Origin: Sclerodactyla briareus | Taxonomy: Eukaryota > Echinodermata > Holothuroidea > Dendrochirotida > Sclerodactylidae | Reading direction: 5' to 3' | Assembly: GCA_026419785.1 (NCBI GenBank) | Contig: JAODTK010005885.1 | Span: forward strand, 62,001-126,000 | Length of the DNA: 64,000 bases | Shown: piece by piece, positions 11,965 to 24,118 of the stretch | How positions within the stretch are numbered: position 1 is the first letter of the stretch | Layout of the letters: the number at the start of each line of letters is the position of its first letter | Made by a program: the position numbers and the translations under genes | Notes under the pieces: model-generated | The model's database searches: none | The model's input: only the letters and a program-made list of their open reading frames with translations | Told to the model about the DNA's origin: nothing

Positions 11965-14045
11965 GTATTTTTTTTCATAGTTCTCAATATTCTTGTCCAT
12001 TTCCAGTTTGGAAACACCTTTCATTGCAACACCTTGGCTTGTCCAGAACTCCTCCCTGCCCGTTCACATTTACGGGTGGAGAATATACTGTCTCACACCT
12101 TGGAGACATTCTTACCACTCAGGCTTGATGGTGCTAATAATATATACTTGATAGATAGATACACCCGTCAATGCACTCCCATGAGGTACTACGGATATAT
12201 AAACATAACTCCTTGTATCTTGGTACTATTTACGTGGCCCATACATCGAGGACCTATCTTACCTCAATCTAAAGTCCCCACAGCCAACCAATTTGAGTGT
12301 GAAAAAAGGCGCCACCTGTTTTTGATGACAGGATGAGGAGGGTGGGGGGGGGGGGTTGCTCCATATGAATGATGTCCCTATACACACACTCATCCTATCT
12401 CCTGATCCTCTGATGTACGCAGCAGATTAAGGTTCTGTTTTATCATCATGGCGATAGATTGATTAATCATGTACTTCTGATATGCATTAACCCATGTGTT
12501 TTGATACGTCTCTTGCTGTATGTTATAAATCTTTTTCCATATAGTTGAATGAACCCTACCTTGTGGAGTGGAGAAGGGAGCCGAGTGTGTCTGCTTTAAT
12601 ACTAACATTTTCAAAATGAAATACTACTGGAACCCCTGCTGGGGCTTTTTCACCACAATCATCGCTCCTATCACGTTAAGATAGTAATTGGATGTGATAT
12701 CATAACTCACATTCGTTTTGGATGGGGCCATTAAATGGTAGTCCTGTGAGCAGGCATCTTCCACTCCTGCCTTGTTAACGCCTGGACAGCGAGTGTGGAC
12801 ATTCGCCCGTGTCCATCCATGCTTGTCCAGATGCTGAGGCAGCTTTGATAAGTAAAACATATAAAGGTAGGAATAAAATAATGCCATTGTGTTCAAGGCA
12901 TCAGTCTATAGAAAACCAGCAAATGCTCTATAACAGAAACATGTTGTAAACCCCTAGGTAACCAGGAAGTTACATCAGGGTTGAAATGCTGTAGAAAGCT
13001 TACACTGTTTATCCTGATACTTGCCACAGGGATAGAACCTACACTGGATACATGCAAAGTGGGACCACTCCTCTCCCCCCCCCCTTTTGATTGCGACCTA
13101 TATTTTGATGTGGGGCTGGGGTTAATTACCATGCAGCAGCAACATAGGCATTTACTTACCCCAGTTTTTTCCGCTTCTCCATTTCTCCCATGCTGAGCAA
13201 CAGGTACCATTTGTAGATTCTTTGAACCTGATAGCTCCAGCTGTGTTAACCGCTAATGTCTGTTACATTGAGCTCATCTGATGGAAATCAATCTTATCAT
13301 AGACAGCTAGAAGAACTGGAGACTCCTATTTGACATTCAAGACCATAATCATACAAATATGTGCATATCCCTGCATCAGTCTAGGGAGAAAACAGCACCT
13401 ATAACAAACGTGGCGAGGCCCTGGGTACAGCTGCACAGAATCTGAATCCAAGGTTCAACATTTGTATTATGGTACTAATTATATCATAGGCAGCTAAGAA
13501 TAGGCTCTCCATTGTTTCCCCAAGAATCTACAACCAGCAAAATACATATTTTTGGCCCCCTTTCGACCACCAAGTATGAAATGATCCAACTACGGACAAG
13601 TTTACATTTGATATCTCTCCTGATCAAGAATGATAAAAAAACACTTTGCATTCTTATATCACAATGTCCCCATGAAACCCGTTTCGTCACCACACTTTTC
13701 ATACAAATTTTCCAGCGACCCATGCTATAAGTATCTATGATAGCATATAGTCATTGTCATTTTTTTTCTTTTGAACGATTCTCAATAATTGAAAAATGAG
13801 TTCTAGTACTTGTGCACATTACAAGCGACATGTTTCTAGTCCCTTCCCTGCTTTTTCTTTTCTGCATGTCCCTAGACTAAAATACCAAGCAAAGGTTCAA
13901 TTTGCCTGGTGTTCTTGCTGATTCATGCAGTTCCATGCCTCTAGTAAAAGTGGGTTTAGAGGTCTTCGAAGTTTTGTGCATGTGATTGTACAAACGATCG
14001 AAAAGCATCCCATCCTGCTTTCTAACTGATGCCATACATGCACAA
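11965..14045. other. Intron; no gene recognised
   Basis: It contains a G tract at about 12343-12354 and a C tract at about 13074-13084. The open frames at 12393-13210 and 13484-13730 lack motifs or splice context. Nothing else is seen. Confidence 0.5.
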
Positions 14046-14605
14046 CACTGCTTATATTCACAACTCTTCCCTGGGTTAGTGGGTTCGCCACGGATACATA
14101 GCTAAACAATAACAAACTTAACGACGCAGTCAGTGTTGCCCTTACTGTGAGATCATTCTACATCATTCACAACTCTTCCGTAGTTTACTGGGTTCATCCA
14201 AGGATTAGTTTATTAGCAACTGCAGTCAGAGTTGCCCTATCTAAGGATCATTCTACATCTTTACACCTCTTCCGTAGGTGTAGTGGTTTCAGCTAAGGAT
14301 TAGTTATAAACAACTGGCCAGTCATAGTTTGCCCCATCTAAGGGATATTACTCACATCTTTACAACCCTTCCGTAGGTTAGTGGGTTCAGCCAAGGATTA
14401 GTTATAAGCAACTGCGTCAGAGTTGCCCTATCTAAGGATCATTCTACAATCTCACAACTCTCCTGTAGTTTAGTGGAGTTTTTCACCAAGGATTAGTTTT
14501 ACATAAGCAACTGCAGTCGATTTGCCCTATCTAGGGATCTTCTTACATCTTCACAACTCTCTGTAGGTTATAGTGGTTCAGCCAAGATTAAGTGATAAGT
14601 AAACA
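14046..14605. repeat. Tandem repeat of about 92-100 bp, six copies
   Basis: Copies start near 14057, 14167, 14260, 14361, 14452 and 14550 with CACAACTCTTCCGTAGGTTA-like words, followed by GTGGGTTCAGCCAAGGATTA, ATAAGCAACTG and GTCAGAGTTGCCCTATCTAAG. Copies differ by many single-base indels as well as substitutions. Intronic; no function seen. Confidence 0.85.
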
Positions 14606-14829
14606 TATCCAGGTATTCACCATGGCTGGTTATTTTGTGCAGCTGCTAGTTTTCCGTGTTACATGGCGTGATCACCAGCTATATCCCGTCTAACCACTGA
14701 CTCCACCCTCACATCTGCTGGTATAATGTATGTTAACACCTCATTCAACTACTACCTGTGAAGCTGGTTGCGAGTTTACTGTCCTATGCTCAACTAATGC
14801 ATTGTGCACTACATAGTACGATGTGGTTG

Positions 14830-15310
14830 CTGAATGGCCCCCCTTCAAGATGCATTCTATCTTGTTATTCTCCATTCGTCTACATTCAATGGAAGATGAA
14901 TGGCCCTAAACCTCTCTGCAGACAATGTTTGCAATAGTCGATTGGTTACAGCTACTACCTATATATTCTGTTGTTGTCCAACCTGTGTGGTACTGCTACT
15001 AGTGTTCATAGTTGTCCACTAATATAACTTTCAAGCTTGTTTACCCATCTCTGTCCCTCCAAGAGAGATGAATCACGCCACCCTCTTGTAATGATGATTG
15101 GTGCAATAAATCAAAGCTATACTGTGTACTCCATACATGCTACACTATACACTGCAGAGGAGTGACCCACTTGAGGAACATTCAGTATAGTTATGCCTCT
15201 TACTAAGTCATCTCCTCCTATGTCTGAAGAGATAAATCACCCTACCCTCTCGCAACAAGGATGTCATGAGACGGAGCTACTTGCACATTTCATATATATT
15301 ACATGCGAAC
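14830..15310. repeat. Left flank of nested satellite: degenerate repeat of about 150-200 bp
   Basis: Related segments carry phrases such as CCACTTGAGGAACATT and GAGATAAATCACCCTACCCT. Variants of both reappear beyond the 41-bp array at 16750-17160, so the short satellite seems to sit inside this longer repeat. Confidence 0.5.
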
Positions 15311-16745
15311 TGCAAGCCACACGGGGGGCTAGTAAGCAGTGTTACATGGCACTGACATGGTAACACTGGCTGGCTAAGCAGGGTACATGGCACACAGACA
15401 ACACTGGCTGGTTAGACAGTGTTTTGAATGACACTACCTGATTCAAACTGGATGGAAGCAGTGTACAGACACTGCATGATCCACACTGAGTAGTAAGCAG
15501 TTGTTGTTTACTTGGCACGGATGATCATACTGGGCTAGTGAGCAGTGTCATGACAACTACAGATCACACTGGGCTAGTACGCAGTGTACATGAACTACAT
15601 GGTAAAATGAGGGGTAAGCAGTGTCACCATGGGGCACTACATGGCACCACGGGGGGTTAGCAGTGTTGAATGACACTACATGATCATCACTGGGCTGGTA
15701 TAAGCAGTGTTACATGGCCACTGCCATGATTACACTGGGCTAGTAAGCAGTGTTACATGACACTACATGGTAACAGGGTGGTAGCAGTGTCACATGCACT
15801 AATGGCCCACTGGGCTGGTTAGCAGGTGAAATGACACCACATTGCTCCTACTGGCTGGTAAGCAGTGTTACATGGCCACTGCGCATGATTACCTGGGATA
15901 GTAAGCAGTGTACAGACACTACGCATGGTACACTGGGCTGGTAAGCAGTGTCACATGGCACTACATGGCCACACTGGGTGGTTAGCAGTGTTGAATGACA
16001 CATGATCACACTGGGTAGTAAGCAGTTGTTACATGGCCTGCATGATTACACTGGGTTAGTAAGCAGTGTTACATGGCACTGCATGATTAACTGGGCTAGT
16101 GAGCGGTTACATGGCATTTACATGATCCACACTGGGTGTAAGCAGTGTACATGGCAGTGCATGGTTAACTGGGCTGTAGTGAGCAGTGTACATGACTGCA
16201 TGATTCATAATGGGCTGTAAGCGTGTTCATGGCCGCATGATCAAACGGGCTAGTAAGCAGTGTTACATGGCACTGCATGGATACACTGGGCTAGTGAGCA
16301 GTGTTACATGGCACTTGCATGATCATACTGGGCTAGTAAGCAGTGTTACATGGCACTGATGATCACACTGGGCTATAAGCAGTTACATGGCACTGCATGG
16401 ATACCTGGCTAGTGAGCAGTGTTACTGGCACTGCTATCATACTGGGCTAGTAAGCAGTGTTACATGGCACTGCATGCACACTGGCTAGTAACCGTGTTAC
16501 ATGGCCTGTCAATATTAGCAAACTGTGCTAGTGATCAGTGTTACATGGCCTACATGATCCTAGGGGCCTAGTAAAGGCATTCTTAACATGGCACCTATGA
16601 TCACACAGGCTAGTACAGTGTTACATGGCACTACATGGCCACACTGGGCTTGTTGACAGTGTTACTGACACTGCATGGCCACACTGGGCTGGTATAGTGT
16701 TACATGACACTACATGGCCACACTGGTCTGGTAAGTAGTGTTACA
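15311..16745. repeat. 41-bp satellite, about 30-35 copies, indel-rich
   Basis: The unit is close to CTAGTAAGCAGTGTTACATG followed by GCACTACATGATCACACTGGG. Nearly every copy differs from its neighbours by one or more single-base deletions or insertions, while core words such as AAGCAGTGTTACATGGCACT recur intact. No open frame of note exists because the unit length and the indels break frames. It lies in the intron between the exons at 11799 and 19355. Confidence 0.92.
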
Positions 16746-17165
16746 TTGTGTGATCCACTGAAGGTACCATTTAACTTAAGTTCACTCTTTATATTTAAGA
16801 TGATTAATCACTCTACCTTTTTGCAGACAATGATTCAGCAGGATATTAAGCTGCAGCCTACTCCAATGAATACACTCTATAATACAGTATCATGCCTGTA
16901 TGCAGTGATAGTGTCTGTGTAGTGTGCACCGTTCCACTTGGAATACCATCTGAGGACCACTCTTTGTACATCTAATGGAGTTGAATCACCCTATACTCTA
17001 TACATTCAAATAATGGATATATGCATTATATAATTCAGAGCACTGCTAACAATAAACATTGGAAAAAGCACAGAATTGGTCTATATGCACTGATCCATAA
17101 GCTGCTCCACTCAAGATACCATTAAGCTGAAGTATTGTTCTCTATGTGCATTAAATTTAAGAACG
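16746..17165. repeat. Right flank of nested satellite: degenerate longer repeat
   Basis: Two or three segments start with CCACTGAAGGTACCATTTAA, CCACTTGGAATACCATCTGA and CCACTCAAGATACCATTAAG and contain a GATTAATCACTCTACC or GAATCACCCTATAC word about 55-60 bases on. They match the sequence left of the 41-bp array. Confidence 0.55.
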
Positions 17166-17394
17166 ATGGTCATGTGAGAACACCTTTCCATAATTTTCTT
17201 GGAAATTTATGATAACTCATGCATGGTCCGAATATTTACAAAAAGTTAGCTCATTGGCAGTGAAAAAGAGAATTGTATGTTTTCAGAGGGTTATTGAGAG
17301 GTCATCAAAATGCTCTTCCTGCTAGATTGTCTTTTGTATCCTTTTTTGTCTCGCTGAAAAAAAAACTTTTGTTCAGGAGTAGACATAGTTGGTC

Positions 17395-17640
17395 CCTTCT
17401 TTGTGTTGTGTCTGTCTTTCTGTCCGTATGTGCGGTTCGATATCCATGACCTGAAAGCCTTCATCTGAACCGTTTTTTGTGAAGGTGTGTGGTGAGAGTT
17501 GTCATGTGCACCACTTCTCGTCCCCCCGAAAGACCATACTCATTTTCATAAATTTGCATATTTAATGAAAATTGGCTCGGAAGCTTGTGTACAATATCTC
17601 TTGTATAAAACATTAGTGCTCAGGAAGGGGCTGATAGTTG
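17395..17640 (+). repeat. TGTC-headed dispersed repeat, copy 1
   Basis: It begins with TCTGTC-type repeats, then CCGTATGTGCGGTTCGATAT, and continues with GAAAGACCATACTCATTT and a TTTGCATATTTA word. The same order is found at 43445-43720 in the same orientation. The region is non-coding; the short open frame at 17499-17687 is repeat-derived. Confidence 0.8.
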
Positions 17641-19354
17641 CACGCCCAGAGATAATATATATTGACACACAATGTTCCACCATTTGACTTCATCATGCCT
17701 AAACACGCGAATAAATGTGTATGTAATGACTCCCAAAATAGAGCAATCATACATGTGCCTATTACTAGTTTTCCACACACAAATTCGGCTGGTGCGTAGG
17801 ATGTAGGAATTGCATTGTCTGCGCTCCGTGGTGGCGATCAGGGATATCAATCATGCATATAATGGCTAGTGGTACTTTATACATTACCCTCAGCAATAGT
17901 AAAAAGACATATATGTGTAATTTGCTTTTTGGTAGTGTCACTAATTGGGACATAACAATCCCTCACAGTTTCAAAAAAGAAAAACCATCAGATAACATTC
18001 GTACTTTAGAATGGAGATGAATTATCCATGAAAAATCATCAAATTTGGTTGAAGCTACTGCTTAATGCTTCACATATTACACTAAGTACTGGATATTTGT
18101 GCATTCAACCGGCACTAATCTTTTTCCAGATAGCAATGTTGAACAGTTACACATCGAGGCATATCGTGATACCTACCCTTTCTTACGAGTGCCGTGGCTG
18201 TATTCATGGGGAAGTTTTTCATATTACATGCAGGGTATTTTACCCAGTACCACTTTACTCGAGTTGCAACACCGCTGTGCATTCATAAGATGGGTTTTCC
18301 CCGGCCTCCTTCCCTCTTCGGACCCTTCCCCCCCCCCCCCATCTCTTCATGTACAGCAACATAGAATTGGTCATATCTCTGCATATGCCCGTCCCGCCAG
18401 ATGCAGGCCTGTCCCAATCCTAAACCCAGTCTATCTAACTTCAGGTTCAGCCTCACGCATCAATTGATCATGCAGGATTTCCATACTGTAGTCAGGTAAG
18501 CAGAAGCCCTTACACTTTTCACGATGACCTTAATATTCAGTCCAGCTTTCAAGCATCCCTTCCTGACGGAACACTTGAATAAATTACCTATACTTAGGGA
18601 TAACGAGTCTAATGAAGTGTAGCTGTGCAGATAGCCCTTCATGTTTGAAGTCTCCTGTTCTTATTAGGTCAGTTCAAATCTGTCTCAGATCACCTATGTA
18701 CACACTCTCATGATAATTGAGGAGTACATCTTTTTATTTGGTTAATTGCCCTTCTAAGGAGAAGGCAATCGTTCCACATGCATGATGAAACAAAGTGAAC
18801 TTGCGCATTCAGCCGATACCCAATCCAATTGATGGTTTTTTGGTCCACGCTTATTTTTGTTCTGTTTTGTGTTATAATGTTTGCCCAGATGTGGTTACTA
18901 CTGCCCATGTCCCGTTTATATGGCATCCAACCAGTCAAGTAATCATGGGCGTGAGGGATTTTGCTGTTATAAGCAATTTTGAGTTTTGCAATTATATATA
19001 TGGGTAACATTCTAGAGAAAACTTGATGTAGACAGATTATTCTCTGTATTGGCTCTTGACGACTATGGACGATTTGTGGTCACAAATTTGTTACTACAAA
19101 TTGTATTCAATAATTAATGCAGTGATGGAACAGTTATTGGCATGTATATTTGTCTATCCTCTGTTTTGTCGAATTGCATATGACACTGGTCACATTGATG
19201 ACCTATGTTTAATTTTAATTTGAATGTTTTCAAATTCAAGGTCACCATGAGGTGAGTTTCCACCAACAAGGAAAATAACAACACAATGTTTCTTCTCAGT
19301 ATAAATCGATAATCATGGAGGTTGCATTCACCAACACCATTTGTATTATTTCAG
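17641..19354. other. Intron; no gene recognised
   Basis: It contains a C tract at about 18329-18341. The open frames at 18028-18467 and 18708-19010 show no motifs. The last bases form the TATTATTTCAG acceptor of the next exon. Confidence 0.5.
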
Positions 19355-19500
19355 GATTATTTTGTGGTGGCTGGGCTTCTCCTCCCTGTGAGCCTTGCTG
19401 TACGCCTAAAGTCACTGTTACAGGTCCCCTTGTGGAACCAGCGAGTCATCATCCACATAGGGATCGGCTCTCAAAAGGATAATGACCTCAACCGATGCAG
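19355..19500 (+). CDS. KCNT1: KCNT-like exon: RCK1 strand and helix (VPLW motif)
   Basis: This exon encodes the middle of RCK1. It starts DYFVVAGLLLP, matching the family's DYYVVILCP, and continues to LLQVPLWNQRVIIHIG and QKDNDLNRCR, matching the family's LQIPLW.QRVIY and LKD.DL.RA. The acceptor is TATTTCAG and the donor GTAAGC follows directly. The exon ends with two bases (AG) of a codon, which the next exon completes as AGA. It is open throughout, but it has two residues too many before LLLP and two too few after it, which could be compensating indels. The open frame upstream of 19355 is intron. Confidence 0.88.
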
Positions 19501-21248
19501 GTAAGCTTGTTTTATAGCCTCCTTAATAATCCCATGGACTCATGTCCATTTAAGGAATCCTTCCTTCTGAAAATAGTACGCGTGACTGAAAACAACAAGT
19601 TTGGGGAGTTTTGACAGTTCACCTTTCTTAACCTATGGAATTAATTTTTCGGCCCTATGTACATAGGAATATGCCTTGCTACAATTCCCAATGTTCTGTC
19701 ATTATCTTATGTCGCGTATCTCCACACTGCAAAATAATGGCAGCCCTATAAACCAACTATGATAAGACATGAGCCACAAGTTTAGTCATATGGGGGGGGG
19801 GGGGGGGGGGGGGAGAGGGGTGTGGGGTGGGGCTGGAGGGGCTTGGGTCTTCAGTTGCAGTTGTCAGTGCCCTTTAGTCTTTTGTTAGGGTGTGATTCAT
19901 TTTCAAATTCAATCGATGCAACCTACACAATATAACAGTAGATTGACCCTTTTATTCCCTTCTGTGTAATCATAATGAACCGCTCATGCAACGATGTCTC
20001 TGCAACTGTGCAAGATTTATCAAAGTCTTCTTTAATGGAGGGAGCCAATCATGTCATGTGTTCAGACACTTTAAGAATATTAAATCGTTGTAATTAGCAG
20101 CTGTTAGAACATCCTGCAGATTCCCGACTAGAGAGTTCTATTCACGTTCCTATATTCACTGTGTGAAGTTTGCCCCTCAGTAGCTCGCACATAATTCCAC
20201 GCCAATTATTCTCACCACAAGGTAAACCGCACATGGTCAATTTTGATTAATTGAATCTGTTCTGTGTATTGCCCCTTGAGTAGATCAGGCTTTAGTACAT
20301 TTGGATTGGCCCTTTCCTTATATATGAAAACATGCATATTCATGACCCTGACCAATTACAGCAGATTCTACAAACGCTTTGATTGAGTCGGATCACATGA
20401 ACTCAGGAGTAGCAGCAGGAGAAGCGTTCATGTGGGCCCTGAGAAACACAATCAAGCCAGGTTGCATAATACTACATGCAGACACCCTCTCTGTGTGGAC
20501 CTGCACGGTCTAACCCATCCACACAAGAGATCCATTTTCAATCTTGTGCTTGGTTTTTACCAATTCTCCAATGTGTCGGCCCCGCAATACTTATCACCTG
20601 TGTCACATCTCCACTCTAACTGTCTTTACTTCCAACCTGCGTACTACTCGCCTATTGGCACACAATACCACCAGAATGCCTAGATCAGTTCAGCCAATTG
20701 TTCTTTCAAATCAGCAATTCACAAAAAGTTGGAAATCTCTCCCTCTCTTCCCAACGGTACATTTTAATACCTTATCCCTTATCTATTCCCATCTACCCAA
20801 ACGTATACATTTAATACATTTCTATCCATCTTATTCACATTGACTCCAATTAAAGACCTTTGTAATATACACTTAACGGTTGTTTGTTTGCAAGCTTTAT
20901 ATGCTACCATCTTTATTATGGAGCAGTGCTTTTAAATGGTTCATTATGTAAAATGTATGTTGTAAATGTAATGTGAGGCCGTCTGACAAACTAGTAACTG
21001 ATACGAGATACCACACCGTGCACACACCTTTGAAGAATGCGGCTTTGACCCTGCATTGAAGTAGATGTGGTGAATGACTACCTTAATGCCATAGCGGGGT
21101 TGCCGTTCAGGTGTTTTTTACAGTTTCAAGAAAGTTGACTGGCAATGTACACCACTTTTGCATATTTAAGAAGATGAACACTTGTGGTGTTTATACATGT
21201 GAAGACTGCTACTGGTACCACTTTTTTTGTTGTCCTTCTGTCTCTCAG
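19501..21248. other. Intron; no exon recognised
   Basis: It contains a G tract at 19792-19813. An early candidate exon near 20400 was rejected in favour of 21249. No other gene is seen. Confidence 0.5.
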
Positions 21249-21314
21249 AATGGACGATGCCATAGGCTTTCTCATTTTAAAAACAACGAGAAATTCCATG
21301 GACAGGGTGAAGCA
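21249..21314 (+). CDS. KCNT1: KCNT-like exon: short RCK1 exon (MDNGEACFIL equivalent)
   Basis: After the acceptor CTGTCTCTCAG the first A completes the split arginine codon of the preceding exon, then the frame reads MDDAIGFLILKTTRNSMDR. The family has MDNGEACFILSSRNEVDR at this point. Length, phase and order all fit a short exon between the VPLW exon and the LYVQ exon. The donor is taken as GTGAGA at 21315; GTGAAG at 21307 is possible and would remove about three residues. It contributes a strand and turn of the RCK1 fold. The sequence here is more divergent than in neighbouring exons, and one small indel may exist near its end. Confidence 0.7.
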
Positions 21315-22135
21315 GTGAGATTTCTATTCATCTTATTTTATACATGCATTCACATTACTGAACCACCGACATTCAATCTCTCCTCGCATAATACATCAGG
21401 CTACACCTAATGTTCTGTAGCCTATTAGTCCTAAACTGACAGTTAAAACCTCTCAATCTGGTCCCCCAATATTTTAGATTATGATACTGTACAGACAGTA
21501 AGTGTACAGTGTACATTATGCTCATACAGGCTGTCTTGTTTCATTTACTGCTCCCTTTCACCTTTTGTGTGATCTGATTGGAGATATTAGGGTTCCCTTA
21601 TCGGCTTTCCATGGATCATATATGCACGACATCTATGGCCATGATGGATCTGAAGTAAGTTTTTTTAAGTGTCCTTTAGTCAACTGATAGAAGAGAAGTG
21701 GAATTTTTTGATGACTGAACTATTAATATTGGAAAACCATCTCTAAATTTTTCATTATTGGATTTACAAACCTCTAAGGCACCTAACAACTAATCAATAT
21801 GGTTTTATTTTTCCAAAAATGATGAGCTAAACTGCACAAATTAGCATATGGCTGCATACTTGTGGAATATCCATCCCACAAACATCTGATTTCCAAGATT
21901 GGAAATGACATCAAGCACTATTTCCAATTGTCAAGTGGCATCCTTTATATTCTTATTTTTGATATGCTGGACTTGTTTTTTGTTTTTTCCTATGTTAACA
22001 ATACCCACCCTATGGCACTTTGTTATATTCCATTCAGATATCCCTAATTTTCAGTTTGGAATGGCAAAACCTCCAGAAATATGTTCTTTGGGATTCTAGC
22101 GGCCCTAGTTGCACACTTGTTTTTCTTTCTCCCAG
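21315..22135. other. Intron; nothing recognised
   Basis: Short open frames only, with AT-rich sequence. The end (TTTTTCTTTCTCCCAG) is a strong polypyrimidine acceptor for the next exon. Confidence 0.5.
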
Positions 22136-22238
22136 GACCACAGGCATTTCTAAGCCTGTCTATCAAGGACTTGCCAGGCAGGTCCCACTCTACGTTCAGA
22201 TGCTGAAACCAGAGAAAGTTCCATGTCCAGTTTTGCAG
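22136..22238 (+). CDS. KCNT1: KCNT-like exon: RCK1 (LYVQ..KPE motif), several frameshifts
   Basis: It starts DHR where the family has DHQ, after a strong acceptor. A middle frame reads AFLSLSIKD, in the place of TILRAWAVKD. The next frame gives ARQVPLYVQMLKPE, matching the family's FAPNCPLYVQILKPE. The phenylalanine codon before ARQ has only two of its three bases (TT). Near the end, FHVQF is found in yet another frame, matching FHVKFA, and the run TTTT seems one T too long. At least four indels are needed in about 100 bases. The final G joins AG of the next exon to give glutamate. Uncorrected, the exon would stop at TAA about 16 bases in. Confidence 0.85.
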
Positions 22239-23038
22239 GTTAGTTTGAAAGTGGTAGTTGAAGGTCAGCCTCAAAGCTGTAAAAACTTCACAAGTGAGCA
22301 TGATAGTCTTCCTGTGCTAACACATTGTCATGGTATTTGCAGCGATAGTCAATAGAGTGAAATTTTCTCACTACTATCTATTATGATGATGAGGATAGGC
22401 AGATGAGTGATGAGGTTTTATCCTATCAGTTGACCCGTTTCAAGTTCTGATTATTTTTCAGTTAACCATATCAGAGATGTCTTTACCAGACCTCCTCTCC
22501 TCTGTCCATGGGCCCCTCGACCTGGTCAGGTGGCTAGCTGAATGGCATCCACATCATTGAGCTGTCGGAGCTAGATGTCCATCATCGCTGCGAGTGTGCT
22601 CACAGAGGGCAGTCCGATTGACCCTTCTAGTACCCCTTTTAAGAGTTATTTCTAAGAAGCCAGAAGTTTCACTCGCTGCTGTCACAGCCTCAAGTGGTTT
22701 TTTGTTGATCCCTGCCCGCCATACAAGAAATGTCTGGCCCCGACCTTCCCTTTCCCACAGGCACTCAACGTAGCAGATGGCCACCCCAGCGTGATGCTCG
22801 TTGGAGCGTTGACGTTATGTCCCCCTACCATTGTACCATAGAGCCATCTGATTTGCACTTCTAGTCCCCGAGTCATTTCTGGAATAACCATGACTGCAAC
22901 CATTTACTGGACTTTCCGCCGTAACAACCCATTATAAGTGATTACAGAGAGCTATATAACGCTGGCAACACTTGACAACCCTCTATGGATGATATAATGA
23001 CATCTCGTGATCATCGCTCTGTCCTCTTCTCTATTCAG
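22239..23038. other. Intron; nothing recognised
   Basis: It ends with CTCTTCTCTATTCAG, a good acceptor. The minus-strand open frames at 22554-22903 have no motifs. Confidence 0.5.
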
Positions 23039-23203
23039 AGTATGTCGTTTGTGAAGATGATTCACGTATGCCCTCCTGGCCAACAACTGCTCTTCCTGGT
23101 ACCGGGGGGGGGGGGGGGGGGGGAGGGGGGGGGGGGGGGGAGGTGGGGGGGGGGGGGGGGGGGGGGGGTCACCCTTTGGACCTTGCTGACCACCTCAAGG
23201 GAT
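23039..23203 (+). CDS. KCNT1: KCNT-like exon: end of RCK1 core (VVCED, ALLANNC), split by a G tract
   Basis: The exon reads (E)YVVCEDDSR, matching the family's EHVVCEDEFK. One base off, it reads YALLANNC, then PGT in a further frame, exactly as the family has KYALLANNC..PGT. The G tract 23104-23168 follows at once (65 bases, with A at 23124 and 23141 and T at 23144). Beyond it the frame gives TLWTLLTTSR, corresponding to STLVTLL.HTSR. So the tract lies inside coding sequence, between PGT and STL. No usable splice sites flank it. The exon's donor is uncertain; GTATTA at 23204 was chosen. The G tract would add about 22 glycines if real. Confidence 0.78.
23104..23168 (+). repeat. 65-base G tract inside a coding exon
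   Basis: Sixty-two of 65 bases are G. It separates two parts of one conserved RCK1 segment. It could be a true expansion, a mis-called homopolymer or an artefact. Confidence 0.95.
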
Positions 23204-23940
23204 GTATTATCTCTCCAACAATCACATCAATCAATTGTAGTTTGGAGCAAAGCCGGTCATTCCTTTTTTCTGTAGTCTGTAAGTATTTATGCGCTCTGCC
23301 CTTGTGAGCGTATTTTCATGCACATATTCGTAATCCAAGACAATGAATGGGTTGCTCCAGTTGACTATACACGATCCAGTCCGGGGCGCTTGATTCTGAC
23401 ATATTCCTATCTGATTCCAACAGAGCCCTTAACTTTCATCTTCAAATTAGTGTTCTGCTACTATTTTTGCTTTAGATAGGTGAATTCAAAATGTAATCAT
23501 TCATTTCTGCTATAAAATCAAAGAAAATATTAGGTATCTTTTATTTGCAAACTAATCTGCACAAGATTAGCATATGTCTCACCATTTTCATTTTTATTCC
23601 CATATTTGTACAATAACAAATCAACTTCTGCTCACACAACCTAAGTCGAAAATTCATTCAAGTACTGTGCAGCTGCCAGGTCAATTATTGCATTTTTCCA
23701 CTTCGAGTAAGTAGGCATCATCTTCAATAATTTGATTTCCTTTACTACCTGAAAGAATATTCATTTCGAAAGAATAAAAAATTGCAATGGTGACAGTGTA
23801 GATATTCTATAATATTATATATATATATGTATCATCTTTGATCTCTGGCAGGGGGATCGTGCATCAACATAAACTAGCATTGTTCAGTATAGATGCGATT
23901 CCAAGTGAAACGTATATGTTCCTGGGTTCGAGACGCACCA

Positions 23941-24016
23941 TTGCTTCATACTCAATTGGCCAGGCGATGGCACATAAATCAAGAGGTCCCACGGTTTCGA
24001 ATCTGTTGGATCCATG
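23941..24016 (+). repeat. tRNA-like sequence (probable SINE head), intronic
   Basis: The stretch reads CTCAATTGGCCAGGCGATGG, resembling a tRNA D arm with A box, then an anticodon-arm-like CATAAATC, then AAGAGGTCCC and GGTTTCGAATCTG, a B box (pol III consensus GGTTCGANTCC). Box spacing is about 34 bases, as in tRNAs. The acceptor stem does not pair well, so a tRNA-derived SINE or a tRNA pseudogene is more likely than a working gene. Just upstream, GGGTTCGAGACGC at about 23925 may be a second T-arm. Confidence 0.5.
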
Positions 24017-24118
24017 CGGTTTTCATCACTTCCGAATTTTACTTCCTACCTCTCTCTTCTCTTATATATAAATTTTGTTACGATGATGAACCTTAACATA
24101 TCTTTCCCTGCCTCTCAG

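Noticed and set aside
20380..20470. Possible KCNT exon reading GEAFMWALRN
   Set aside because: Weak match and wrong phase; 21249-21314 fits in phase, length and sequence (MDDAIGFLILK...DR) much better.
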